A stretch of 39,002 nt of DNA from an uncultured Clostridia bacterium (lineage in GTDB: Bacteria > Bacillota > Clostridia > Christensenellales > Aristaeellaceae). The stretch spans positions 1-39,002 of the forward strand of contig CAKTTL010000018.1 in NCBI GenBank assembly GCA_934615235.1, in the 5' to 3' direction. The notes beneath the pieces were generated by a model that saw only the letters and a list, made by a program, of their open reading frames with translations, did no database searches and was not told the origin of the DNA. The position numbers and the translations under genes are program-made. Shown piece after piece: positions 8,156-14,483 of the stretch; the first letter of the stretch is position 1; each line of letters begins with the position of its first letter.

Positions 8156-8250
8156 GGGAGCGCGGCCAGTGGCCGAAACAGCGACCTGGAGGTGCGGTGC
8201 GAAACGAGCGATGCGCCCGATAGGGCGAAGCGCGACGATTGAGCACCGCG
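8156..8250 (+). repeat. Structured intergenic element, copy S1
   Basis: Element holding CGGCC-agt-GGCCG, then CAGCGA and a closing stem GCGGTGC (8194-8200) with GCACCGC (8243-8249) around conserved GAAACGAGC and GACGATTGAG. A second copy is at 31181-31273, where two of the seven closing pairs are changed on both sides. It sits between repeat copies B1 and B2. No reading frame is convincing here. Confidence 0.65.
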
Positions 8251-8391
8251 CAGGGAACTCAGTTCCCTGGCAGGGTCTTAGGGGCAGCGCCCCTAACGTA
8301 GCCCTAACCCACGCGCCCACAGGCGCATAAAGAAACGCGCAATGTTCGCGCAGCGCAGACAATCCGGCGCCCCCACCTGAAAAAAACCATG
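8251..8391 (+). repeat. Intergenic palindrome repeat, copy B2
   Basis: Direct repeat of B1: the run from CAGGGAACTCAGTTCCCTGG through CAGGGTCTTAGGGGCAGCGCCCCTAACGTA is identical at 7994 and 8251, then diverges in CCACGCGCCC and returns in AAAGAAACGCGCAATGTTCGCGC. It ends close to the AT-rich leader of the downstream leucine-rich-repeat gene. No gene is seen between 7893 and 8537. Confidence 0.8.
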
Positions 8392-8537
8392 TTTGTACTA
8401 AACCTCTTAAAATTTTTCCATTTTTTTGATTTTGCACGCAACCAATTCCGTCTGTCCTTCGTCTTATTACTGTAAGGAACTGGAAAAAACTGGAAAGTGG
8501 CACCGGGTTAATAAAACGGACAAGGAGAGGAAAAGCC

Positions 8538-9485
8538 ATGAGAATTCTACGCGCATCCCTCTGCCTGCTGCTGGCGCTTTGCATCCTGCTCGGCGCATGC
8601 GCCATGGCGGAACCGGTCGCCTTCGAGGATCCCGTGATTGAAAGCGTGATCCGCGAGGCGCTTGGCGTTTCCCCGGACGAGCCCGTAACGACCGACCAGC
8701 TGGAAACCCTGACTTCTTTGGGTTGCCATAAAAACGGCGTCACCACCCTGAACGACCTGGCGAAATGCAAAAACCTGGAAGGGCTCTCGCTAACCGCCAA
8801 CGCCAAGACCAAATTTAACCTTGAGCCGCTGCGCGGCCTGACGTCCCTACAGCGTCTGACTATCAACGGCGTGGTGCTGACCATTGCGCCGGCGATGGAG
8901 CTTCCCAACCTTCGCTCGCTGCGGATTCGGGGCATCGTCGAAAACCTCGATTTTACGCCGATCGAAGGGCACGACAGCCTCGAAGTCATCGACCTGTTCA
9001 GCCGCGCCGCAAACACCGCGACCGACTTCATGCCGCTCCAATCGCAAAAGAGCATGCGCACCGTAACGCTCCCGCTGCGCGAGGAGGAGGTGCGGCCGCT
9101 GCTGGAAAGCTGGCCGAACCTGGAATACTTCGCGCTCTATTCCTGCAGCGTCACGACGGACGAGCTTTCCACCATGGCGACGCGCAAACTGCGGCGGCTG
9201 CAGGTAAAGCTGTACGACGACCAGCCGATGGACTTCTCCTGGCTGTCGGAGCAGCCCGACCTGTACTGGGTTGTGCTAAGCTGCAGTCCGGACAACGCAG
9301 CGCTTGCCAGCCTTGCGAAAGCCGCACCAAGGCTGGAATATCTTTACCTGAGCGGAAAAAACATCACCGACTTCACTCCGCTTCAATCCATGCAGCTGAA
9401 AAAGCTCGCCATTCACGATATCAGTAAAGAGACAAGAACCGCACTTGAGGAAATGCTGCCCGACGTTGAAATTACGGCTCGATAA
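8538..9485 (+). CDS. Secreted leucine-rich-repeat-like protein, probable lipoprotein
   Basis: A 315-residue protein. The N-terminus is a signal peptide with a possible lipobox LGAC (Cys21); cleavage after AMA by signal peptidase I is the alternative. The mature part has irregular leucine-rich repeats of the bacterial internalin or LRR_4 kind: LTSLQRLTI, LPNLRSLRI, HDSLEVIDL, WPNLEYFAL, APRLEYLYL and LKKLAIHDI, each about 22-24 residues apart. Such repeats form a binding solenoid; the partner is unknown. AAGGAGAGG precedes the ATG. The 93-residue secreted protein follows 16 bases later, so both probably form one unit. No clear promoter could be assigned in the AT-rich 8392-8520 region. Confidence 0.75.
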   Translation: MRILRASLCLLLALCILLGACAMAEPVAFEDPVIESVIREALGVSPDEPVTTDQLETLTSLGCHKNGVTTLNDLAKCKNLEGLSLTANAKTKFNLEPLRGLTSLQRLTINGVVLTIAPAMELPNLRSLRIRGIVENLDFTPIEGHDSLEVIDLFSRAANTATDFMPLQSQKSMRTVTLPLREEEVRPLLESWPNLEYFALYSCSVTTDELSTMATRKLRRLQVKLYDDQPMDFSWLSEQPDLYWVVLSCSPDNAALASLAKAAPRLEYLYLSGKNITDFTPLQSMQLKKLAIHDISKETRTALEEMLPDVEITAR

Positions 9486-9501
9486 AAGGAGGATATTTCA
9501 A

Positions 9502-9783
9502 ATGAAGAAATCTTTTATCCTGATCACGCTCATCGCCGTTCTCACCGCTTCCGTCGCGCTTGCCTGTGCGGCTGACAACCCTGAATGTACCTATCCTGGT
9601 CCAACCGAATGGGCAGTTGTAGAGGGTTACACTGTGCACTATGAATGCACAATTCATGTCGACTGTTCTGTTACGGAACGTTGGGGCTACTTTGGCTGGA
9701 GGTGCCCCACCTGTAAATACGGTCAACCAGAAGGAGATCCCGCTGTGTTGGTCGGCATTTCTCATGAAACCCGAGTGAGATAA
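9502..9783 (+). CDS. Small secreted cysteine-rich protein of unknown function
   Basis: A 93-residue protein with an N-terminal hydrophobic signal segment (KSFILITLIAVLTASVALA). The mature part is rich in Cys, His and Trp: Cys22, Cys29, Cys49, Cys55, and a CPTC pair (Cys68, Cys71), with His46 and His52 near Cys49 and Cys55. This could be a zinc-ribbon-like or disulfide-bonded fold. I recognise no family. The start is fixed by AAAGGAGGATATTTCAA before the ATG; the frame is open upstream but that part overlaps the LRR gene. Base use is more AT-rich than the neighbours. A terminator follows at 9810-9838. Confidence 0.7.
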   Translation: MKKSFILITLIAVLTASVALACAADNPECTYPGPTEWAVVEGYTVHYECTIHVDCSVTERWGYFGWRCPTCKYGQPEGDPAVLVGISHETRVR

Positions 9784-9809
9784 ACATTATCCTTCTTTCA
9801 GTTCCTTCT

Positions 9810-9838
9810 CCCCTCTCACCCGAGAGGGGATTTCTTTT
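9810..9838 (+). terminator. Intrinsic terminator after the small secreted protein gene
   Basis: CCCCTCTC (9810-9817) pairs with GAGAGGGG (9822-9829), followed by ATTTCTTTT. Confidence 0.85.
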
Positions 9839-9855
9839 CCCCGCCACGCAGCGCA

Positions 9856-9884
9856 ATAAAAAAGCCGCGCAAAGCGCGGCTAAA
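9856..9884 (-). terminator. Intrinsic terminator after the oxidoreductase/isomerase operon
   Basis: On the minus strand GCCGCGC pairs with GCGCGGC around AAA-type loop (9864-9880), followed by TTTTTTATTG. It lies 18 bases beyond the stop codon at 9902. Confidence 0.88.
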
Positions 9885-9901
9885 AATCTCAAACCCGTTT
9901 C

Positions 9902-11056
9902 TCAGTACGTTCCCTCGGTCGAGAAGGTCACGTCCGTCTCTTCCTTGCGGCGGGAATGCTTGCACTTTTCCATCAGCATGTCGTAGAACAGCTTCTCGTC
10001 GAACGGCACGTCCACAACCTTTTCCAGCCAGCTGGACAGGTGCATCGCGTTGGACAGCGTCAGGCCCTTGATGCCCTCGCGGCCGTCCGCAACCAGCGGC
10101 TCGCCGCGCAGGATGTGCGCCGCAAACGCGTTCAGCACCGCCGGATGCTGGATGTTCTGCCCGTCGGTTTCCACTTCGACGCGCTCGACCGGCGGCTTCT
10201 GGAAGCCCTGCTCGCAGGTCTTGCACCATTCGCGCTCGTCCGCGCCCAGCTTGTCAAAGGTGATCGTGTCGTGCTCACAGACCAGCTTGCCCTTCGTGCC
10301 GCTGATTTCCAGACGGTTCGTGCCGGGGGCGTCGCCCGTGGTGGTGACGAACACGCCGGTCATGCCGTTGGCAAACTCGAGATACGCGGTCACATCGTCT
10401 TCGACCTCGATATCGTGCCACTTGCCTTCATGGCAGAACGCGCGAACCTTCGTCGGCACGCCGCAAAGCCAGGTCAGCAGGTCCAGCTGGTGCGGGCACT
10501 GGTTCAGCAGCACGCCGCCGCCCTCGCCGGTCCAGGTGGCGCGCCACGCGCCGGAATCGTAATAGCTCTGCGTGCGGTACCAGTCGGTGATCAGCCAGCT
10601 CATGCGCTTGAGCTCGCCCAGCTCGCCCGCGTCGATCATTTCCTTGATCTTGCGATAGACGCAGTTGGTACGCTGGTTGAACATCATGCCGAAGGTCAGC
10701 TCCGGATGCTTGTCCGCTTCGGCGATCATCTCGCGCACCTGCAGGGTGTACACGCCCGCGGGCTTTTCGCACATGACGTGCAGGCCGTGCTTGAACGCGT
10801 CGATAGCCAGGACGGGATGCTGATAATGCGGCGTAGCGATCAGCACCGCTTCGGCAACGCCGGAAGCGATCAGCTCGCTGCCTTCGTTGAAGATCTTCGC
10901 TTCGGGCAGCTGCTCATGCGCCGCTTCGCGGCGGGATTCGCGGCGATCCGCAACGGCGACGACTTCGATCTCCGGGCACTTGCCCGCCAGAATGTTCCTG
11001 ATGTGGCCGGAACCCATGTTGCCTGCGCCGATGATACCAAGACGAACCTTGCTCAT
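9902..11056 (-). CDS. Gfo/Idh/MocA family oxidoreductase (operon gene 4)
   Basis: A 384-residue NAD(P)-dependent sugar oxidoreductase. The Rossmann domain starts with GIIGAGNMGSGH and carries the EKP motif (CEKPAG) near residue 99. The C-terminal domain has GGGVLLNQCPHQLD with the expected catalytic His189. Family members oxidise or reduce sugar hydroxyls, often inositols, deoxy sugars or the C3 position of glycosides. The start codon overlaps the stop of the TIM-barrel gene by four bases (ATGA), which indicates tight coupling. The C-terminus is rich in Lys and Arg and slightly long for the family. The substrate is not predicted from sequence. Confidence 0.9.
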   Translation of the reverse strand: MSKVRLGIIGAGNMGSGHIRNILAGKCPEIEVVAVADRRESRREAAHEQLPEAKIFNEGSELIASGVAEAVLIATPHYQHPVLAIDAFKHGLHVMCEKPAGVYTLQVREMIAEADKHPELTFGMMFNQRTNCVYRKIKEMIDAGELGELKRMSWLITDWYRTQSYYDSGAWRATWTGEGGGVLLNQCPHQLDLLTWLCGVPTKVRAFCHEGKWHDIEVEDDVTAYLEFANGMTGVFVTTTGDAPGTNRLEISGTKGKLVCEHDTITFDKLGADEREWCKTCEQGFQKPPVERVEVETDGQNIQHPAVLNAFAAHILRGEPLVADGREGIKGLTLSNAMHLSSWLEKVVDVPFDEKLFYDMLMEKCKHSRRKEETDVTFSTEGTY

Positions 11057-11907
11057 TTTACACTCTCCCCGCTTTCACGCAGAATTTCTTTGAAAGCGCC
11101 GCACGCCGCGTCGAACGCCGCGTCGCTGCTTTCGTACTGGAAGGCCGGAATTTCGGTCTTCTGATCCTTTTCGAGCGCTTCCAGCCCCTTGAAGACGGTC
11201 AGATGCGGCTCGATCGTGGCGGCGTCGCCGCCGTTTTTGATGAACTCCGGCACGATGCGGCGCAGATTGCCGATACCGCTGCCGGCGGGCACGACGTGGC
11301 CTTCCGCCGTCGCGTCCTTGATGTGCAGGTAGCGGATGCGCGGCGCAAGCATCTCCCAGGCGGAAAGGGTTTCCTGCCCGCACTGGATGAAGTTGGCCGG
11401 GTCGAAGATGCCCGCAAGCTGCGGGACGGCGGCGAGGATTTCCGCGCAGCGCGCGGCGTTGTCGCCGTAGATGCCCTTCTCGTTCTCATGGCAGAGCGTT
11501 ACGCCGCTGCCCTCGGCGATGCGGGCCATCTCGCCCATGCGGTCGATTACCTGCTGGCGGAAGTCTTCAGGCTTTTTATCCTTGGGGATGTAGAAGGAAA
11601 AGAGGCGGATATTTTCACTCTCCAGCGCCTGCGCGATTTCGATCGTGTGGCGGAGCTTTTCCAGATGCGCCGGATAATCGTCCTTCTCGATATCGATCTT
11701 GCCGATCGGCGAACCGATGGACCAGACGACGAGTCCCGCGTCCTTCATCTTGCCAAGCACTTCTTTCGCCTTTTCCAGCGAAATGTTGGAAACGTTCTCA
11801 CCGTCCACATTGCGGATTTCCAGGCCCTGCAGGCCGTTGCGCTTCATCGCGGCGATCTGCAGGTCGATGGACGGAGACGCTTCGTCGGCAAAAGCAAAAA
11901 TTCTCAT
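11053..11907 (-). CDS. Sugar phosphate isomerase/epimerase-like TIM-barrel protein (operon gene 3)
   Basis: A 284-residue xylose-isomerase-like TIM barrel (AP endonuclease family 2 fold). Probable metal ligands fall in the expected strands: Glu in CHENEKG, Asp in IFDPANF, His in RYLHIKD and Glu in TIEPH. Members include hexose epimerases, inosose dehydratases and lyases that act on keto-sugars. AAAGGAAAG precedes the ATG. It lies between two Gfo/Idh/MocA genes and overlaps the next by four bases, which suggests that it uses the product of a partner oxidoreductase. Confidence 0.85.
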   Translation of the reverse strand: MRIFAFADEASPSIDLQIAAMKRNGLQGLEIRNVDGENVSNISLEKAKEVLGKMKDAGLVVWSIGSPIGKIDIEKDDYPAHLEKLRHTIEIAQALESENIRLFSFYIPKDKKPEDFRQQVIDRMGEMARIAEGSGVTLCHENEKGIYGDNAARCAEILAAVPQLAGIFDPANFIQCGQETLSAWEMLAPRIRYLHIKDATAEGHVVPAGSGIGNLRRIVPEFIKNGGDAATIEPHLTVFKGLEALEKDQKTEIPAFQYESSDAAFDAACGAFKEILRESGESVK

Positions 11908-11921
11908 GACGTTTCTTTCCT

Positions 11922-12917
11922 TTACTTCATTTGCTTCATCTGCTCGCGGCCGCGCTCGTAAATACGCAGCATGACCTCGATTGTATTCTCCGCACCGGCG
12001 AGGCTGTTCATGAACGGCCGCTTTTCGGTGATGGAGTCATAGAAATCCCGGATGCAGGCGAAATGGCCGCTGCCCCAGTAGCTCTTGCCCAGCGGCGTGG
12101 GCATTTCAAACCGCCGGCGCTCGACCTCGCCGCCGCGATGGATTTCCAGCGTGTCGTTTTCGATGCGCAGGAAGCCCTTCTCGGTCTGGATTTCGACAAG
12201 CACGGGCGCGTCCACCGGATAAGCGGTGGATGCGAAGAACAGGCCGGTCTTTTCGCCGCTTCTGAGATACGCCTCAACGGTATCCTCGACTTCGATCGTC
12301 CCCCGCAGGTGATGATCGGTCATGTAGGATTCGACCGTATCGGCCGTGCCCAGGAACTGCAGCACCAGGTCGAGCGTATGCACGGTCTGGTTGATCAGCG
12401 CGCCGCCGCCGGCGGTCGCCCAGTTCGCGCGCCAGGGGCCCGCGGCGTAGTACGCCTCGTCGCGATGCCAGGTGGCGAAGCCGCGCGCGCCCAGCGTCTT
12501 GCCCATCTCGCCCGAGGCGAGCAGCCGCCTGGCCGCCACGACGGGCGGATTATACCGGTTCTGCAGGCAAACGCCCAGCGGCACCTTTTCGGCCGCTTCC
12601 TTCAGCTGCGCCCACTGTTCGCGCGAGACGACGGGCGGCTTTTCGGTGAACACCGCAATCCCCTTTTCCGCGGCCATGCAGGCCATGGGGGTGTGCAGCG
12701 CGTGCGGCGTGCAGATATGCAGAGAATCGAGTTTCTCGTTCTCCAGCATTTCCTCCAGCGACGCATATGGCTTGCAGCCGTATTTCGCCGCCATTTTTTC
12801 GGCTCTTTCGGCGATGATATCCGCGCACGCGACGAGCTGAACGCCTTCCAGCGCTTCCAGCACGGCGCCATGTACCTGCGCGATACCGCCGCAGCCCACG
12901 ATTCCTACCCGAAACAT
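11922..12917 (-). CDS. Gfo/Idh/MocA family oxidoreductase (operon gene 2)
   Basis: A 331-residue dinucleotide-dependent oxidoreductase. Visible motifs are GIVGCGGIAQVH (Rossmann loop), TEKPPV (EKP motif near residue 94) and GGGALINQTVHTLD with the expected catalytic His180. It is only distantly similar to the 384-residue paralogue in the same operon, so the two probably act on different intermediates or in opposite redox directions. GGGAGG precedes the ATG. The gap to the next gene is 14 bases. Confidence 0.9.
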   Translation of the reverse strand: MFRVGIVGCGGIAQVHGAVLEALEGVQLVACADIIAERAEKMAAKYGCKPYASLEEMLENEKLDSLHICTPHALHTPMACMAAEKGIAVFTEKPPVVSREQWAQLKEAAEKVPLGVCLQNRYNPPVVAARRLLASGEMGKTLGARGFATWHRDEAYYAAGPWRANWATAGGGALINQTVHTLDLVLQFLGTADTVESYMTDHHLRGTIEVEDTVEAYLRSGEKTGLFFASTAYPVDAPVLVEIQTEKGFLRIENDTLEIHRGGEVERRRFEMPTPLGKSYWGSGHFACIRDFYDSITEKRPFMNSLAGAENTIEVMLRIYERGREQMKQMK

Positions 12918-12943
12918 AAGATCCTCCCGGGTTTATAGTTTTC

Positions 12944-13702
12944 TCAGATGCGCTTGGACAGATAGTCGTAGCTCTGCTTGAGGCAGGCGAACGGGGACGC
13001 GCCGTAGCAGTTATCCTGCTCGACGAGCACGTGCTCGGTCACGCCGTTGTGGCGCAGGGTCTCGATGATGTCGGGGAAGTTGATGTTGCCCTGACCCACA
13101 GCGGCCATGCGGATTTCGAACAGCTCCGGCTTGAGGTCCTTGAAATGGACGCAGGGCAGACGGTCGGCGTGATCGCGCAGCCACTTGTTCACGTCCATGC
13201 CGGCGTACTGGATCCAGTACGTATCGGCGATCACGCCCATCAGCTCGGCCGGGAACGCGTCGAGCAGCGCGTCCATCACCTGACGGCCGTCGGCCATGCG
13301 CTGGAACTCGTAGGCGTGGTTATGATACATAAAGTGCATGCCGGCCTCGTGCAGCTTTTCGGCGGCGGGCATGAAGTCCTCGACGAAATGCTCGAGCCAG
13401 CCTTCGCAGCGATACTTCTCGCTCATCATGCTCAGGCCGACGTATTTGCAGCCGTAGGTCTGATGGTCTTCGATCAGGGTATCGATCGCGTCGGTGAACT
13501 TCTGCTCGGGGTTATGCGTCAGAACGATCTTCAGGCCGTTCGCGTCGCACAGCGCGCGCACACGCCTGGCCGGGATGGGACCGATGGCGGAAATCTGAAC
13601 TTCTTCGTAGCCCATCTTCGCGATGGCTTCCAGCGTCCGCCCCAGGTCCTTTTCCGTCTGGCAGAATGTACGAACCGTATACAACTGAGCGCCGATTTTC
13701 AT
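12944..13702 (-). CDS. Sugar phosphate isomerase/epimerase-like TIM-barrel protein (operon gene 1)
   Basis: A 252-residue TIM barrel, first gene of the four-gene operon. Family marks are the start MKIGAQLYTVR, YHNHAYEF near residue 126, VIADTYWIQYAG, CVHFKDL and the closing LVEQDN with a metal-binding Glu. It is shorter than and clearly different from the 284-residue relative downstream. AAAGGATG precedes the ATG, and a promoter lies at 13734-13762. The alternation isomerase, oxidoreductase, isomerase, oxidoreductase points to a paired oxidation and rearrangement or cleavage pathway for an unusual sugar or glycoside. Confidence 0.87.
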   Translation of the reverse strand: MKIGAQLYTVRTFCQTEKDLGRTLEAIAKMGYEEVQISAIGPIPARRVRALCDANGLKIVLTHNPEQKFTDAIDTLIEDHQTYGCKYVGLSMMSEKYRCEGWLEHFVEDFMPAAEKLHEAGMHFMYHNHAYEFQRMADGRQVMDALLDAFPAELMGVIADTYWIQYAGMDVNKWLRDHADRLPCVHFKDLKPELFEIRMAAVGQGNINFPDIIETLRHNGVTEHVLVEQDNCYGASPFACLKQSYDYLSKRI

Positions 13703-13733
13703 AAGTCAATTCATCCTTTCCGGTTTTTCTTTT

Positions 13734-13762
13734 ATCGTAACAGTTTTTTATGGATTTTGCAA
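13734..13762 (-). promoter_or_regulatory. Promoter of the four-gene oxidoreductase/isomerase operon
   Basis: On the minus strand TTGCAA (13757-13762), a 17-base spacer and TACGAT (13734-13739). The leader would be about 25 bases. The -35 lies immediately after the terminator at 13765-13795. Confidence 0.65.
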
Positions 13763-13764
13763 TG

Positions 13765-13795
13765 CAAAAAAAAGCGGAGCGCGCGCCCCGCTTTT
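13765..13795 (-). terminator. Intrinsic terminator downstream of the ABC-F/14050 gene pair
   Basis: On the minus strand AAAAGCGG-GGCGCGCGCT-CCGCTTTTTTTT: a GC-rich stem followed by eight T residues. It would stop minus-strand transcription arriving from 14050 and beyond, after passing the MITE-like insertion. Confidence 0.8.
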
Positions 13796-13805
13796 AATCG
13801 TTTCC

Positions 13806-13971
13806 TTAGGGTGTATCTGAAAAAGGAAGAGACGACAGCTCGAGCGGATTTTTCGTCAGTTCAAGGAGGAAAACCGAAGGTTTAGCGGGGCTAAATCGAG
13901 GTTTTCCGACGCAGAAATGGCGGAAAAGGCGCCGAGATGGAGTCTCAGGGAATTTTTCAGATACACCCTAA
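13806..13971. mobile_element. MITE-like element with 19-base terminal inverted repeats
   Basis: The ends are perfect inverted repeats: TTAGGGTGTATCTGAAAAA at 13806-13824 and its complement at 13953-13971. The interior (166 bp in all) encodes no protein and contains a strong hairpin, GGAAAACC..GGTTTAGC against GCTAAA..GGTTTTCC. TA dinucleotides at the outer edges could be the target duplication seen with IS630/Tc1-type transposases (inference). A partial relative lies at 17618-17666. The element sits between gene 14050 and its terminator. Confidence 0.8.
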
Positions 13972-14049
13972 TATGCGCTGCTTTTCGCAATGTAAATATG
14001 CCGCGCATTCCCCGTGCGTGCGTTCAGGCGCGCTTTGCGCGTACTAAAT

Positions 14050-14463
14050 TCATCGCAGATCTACCAGCTTATCGCGGATTCTCTCCACCTGCCGGATTGC
14101 CCGCGCCACCTGCTCCTGCGCCTGACGGATGCGCCCCTGCACCATCACGTCGGCAAGAAAGCCGTCGAAGAAATAATCCGCCAGCGTCAGGAAGTCGCCG
14201 ATATCCAGTTCCACGTCCGGCAGCGCTTCCACGTCGCGCAGCTCGTCGGAAAAGCGCCGCATCGCGTCGCGCGCGTTTTCCATCTCCACGCGCGCCTTGT
14301 CGAGCTGGCTGTGCTTGAGCATCGTAACGATAAGCCCGCCGCCCAGAATATCCCACACGCCGTAATTGCGCGCGCTGCCAAGGCTCCGCGCCGCGCGGCG
14401 CAGATATGCCAGCGCGTCGTCCGCCGCGCGTACGGCCTCGTCGATTTCGCGAAGCTGATCCAT
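14050..14463 (-). CDS. Conserved protein of unknown function, helical, encoded after ABC-F
   Basis: A 137-residue soluble protein, almost wholly alpha-helical, with long charged helices likely to form coiled coils at both ends (residues 1-25 and 105-137). A central signature, SARNYGVWDILGGGLIVTMLKHSQLDKA, resembles a conserved hypothetical family that I recall from Clostridia but cannot name. A second block, IGDFLTLADYFFDGFLADVMVQ, is also typical. It follows the ABC-F gene by 20 bases on the same strand with a GGGGAGGG site before its ATG, so they are probably cotranscribed. Function unknown. Confidence 0.75.
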   Translation of the reverse strand: MDQLREIDEAVRAADDALAYLRRAARSLGSARNYGVWDILGGGLIVTMLKHSQLDKARVEMENARDAMRRFSDELRDVEALPDVELDIGDFLTLADYFFDGFLADVMVQGRIRQAQEQVARAIRQVERIRDKLVDLR

Positions 14464-14483
14464 CGTTTTCCCTCCCCTGCGAT

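Noticed and set aside
7893..8246. N-terminal extension of the GH95 protein
   Set aside because: The frame is open through the repeat block, but the family N-terminus and the AAGGAGG site both place the start at 7892.
7966..8391. CRISPR array
   Set aside because: The repeats are few, long, irregularly spaced and modular, with palindromes in place of unique spacers; no cas gene is present.
8036..9061. 341-codon minus-strand frame spanning repeat block B and the LRR gene
   Set aside because: It crosses two unrelated regions, runs antisense to a gene with signal peptide and ribosome binding site, and has no start signal.
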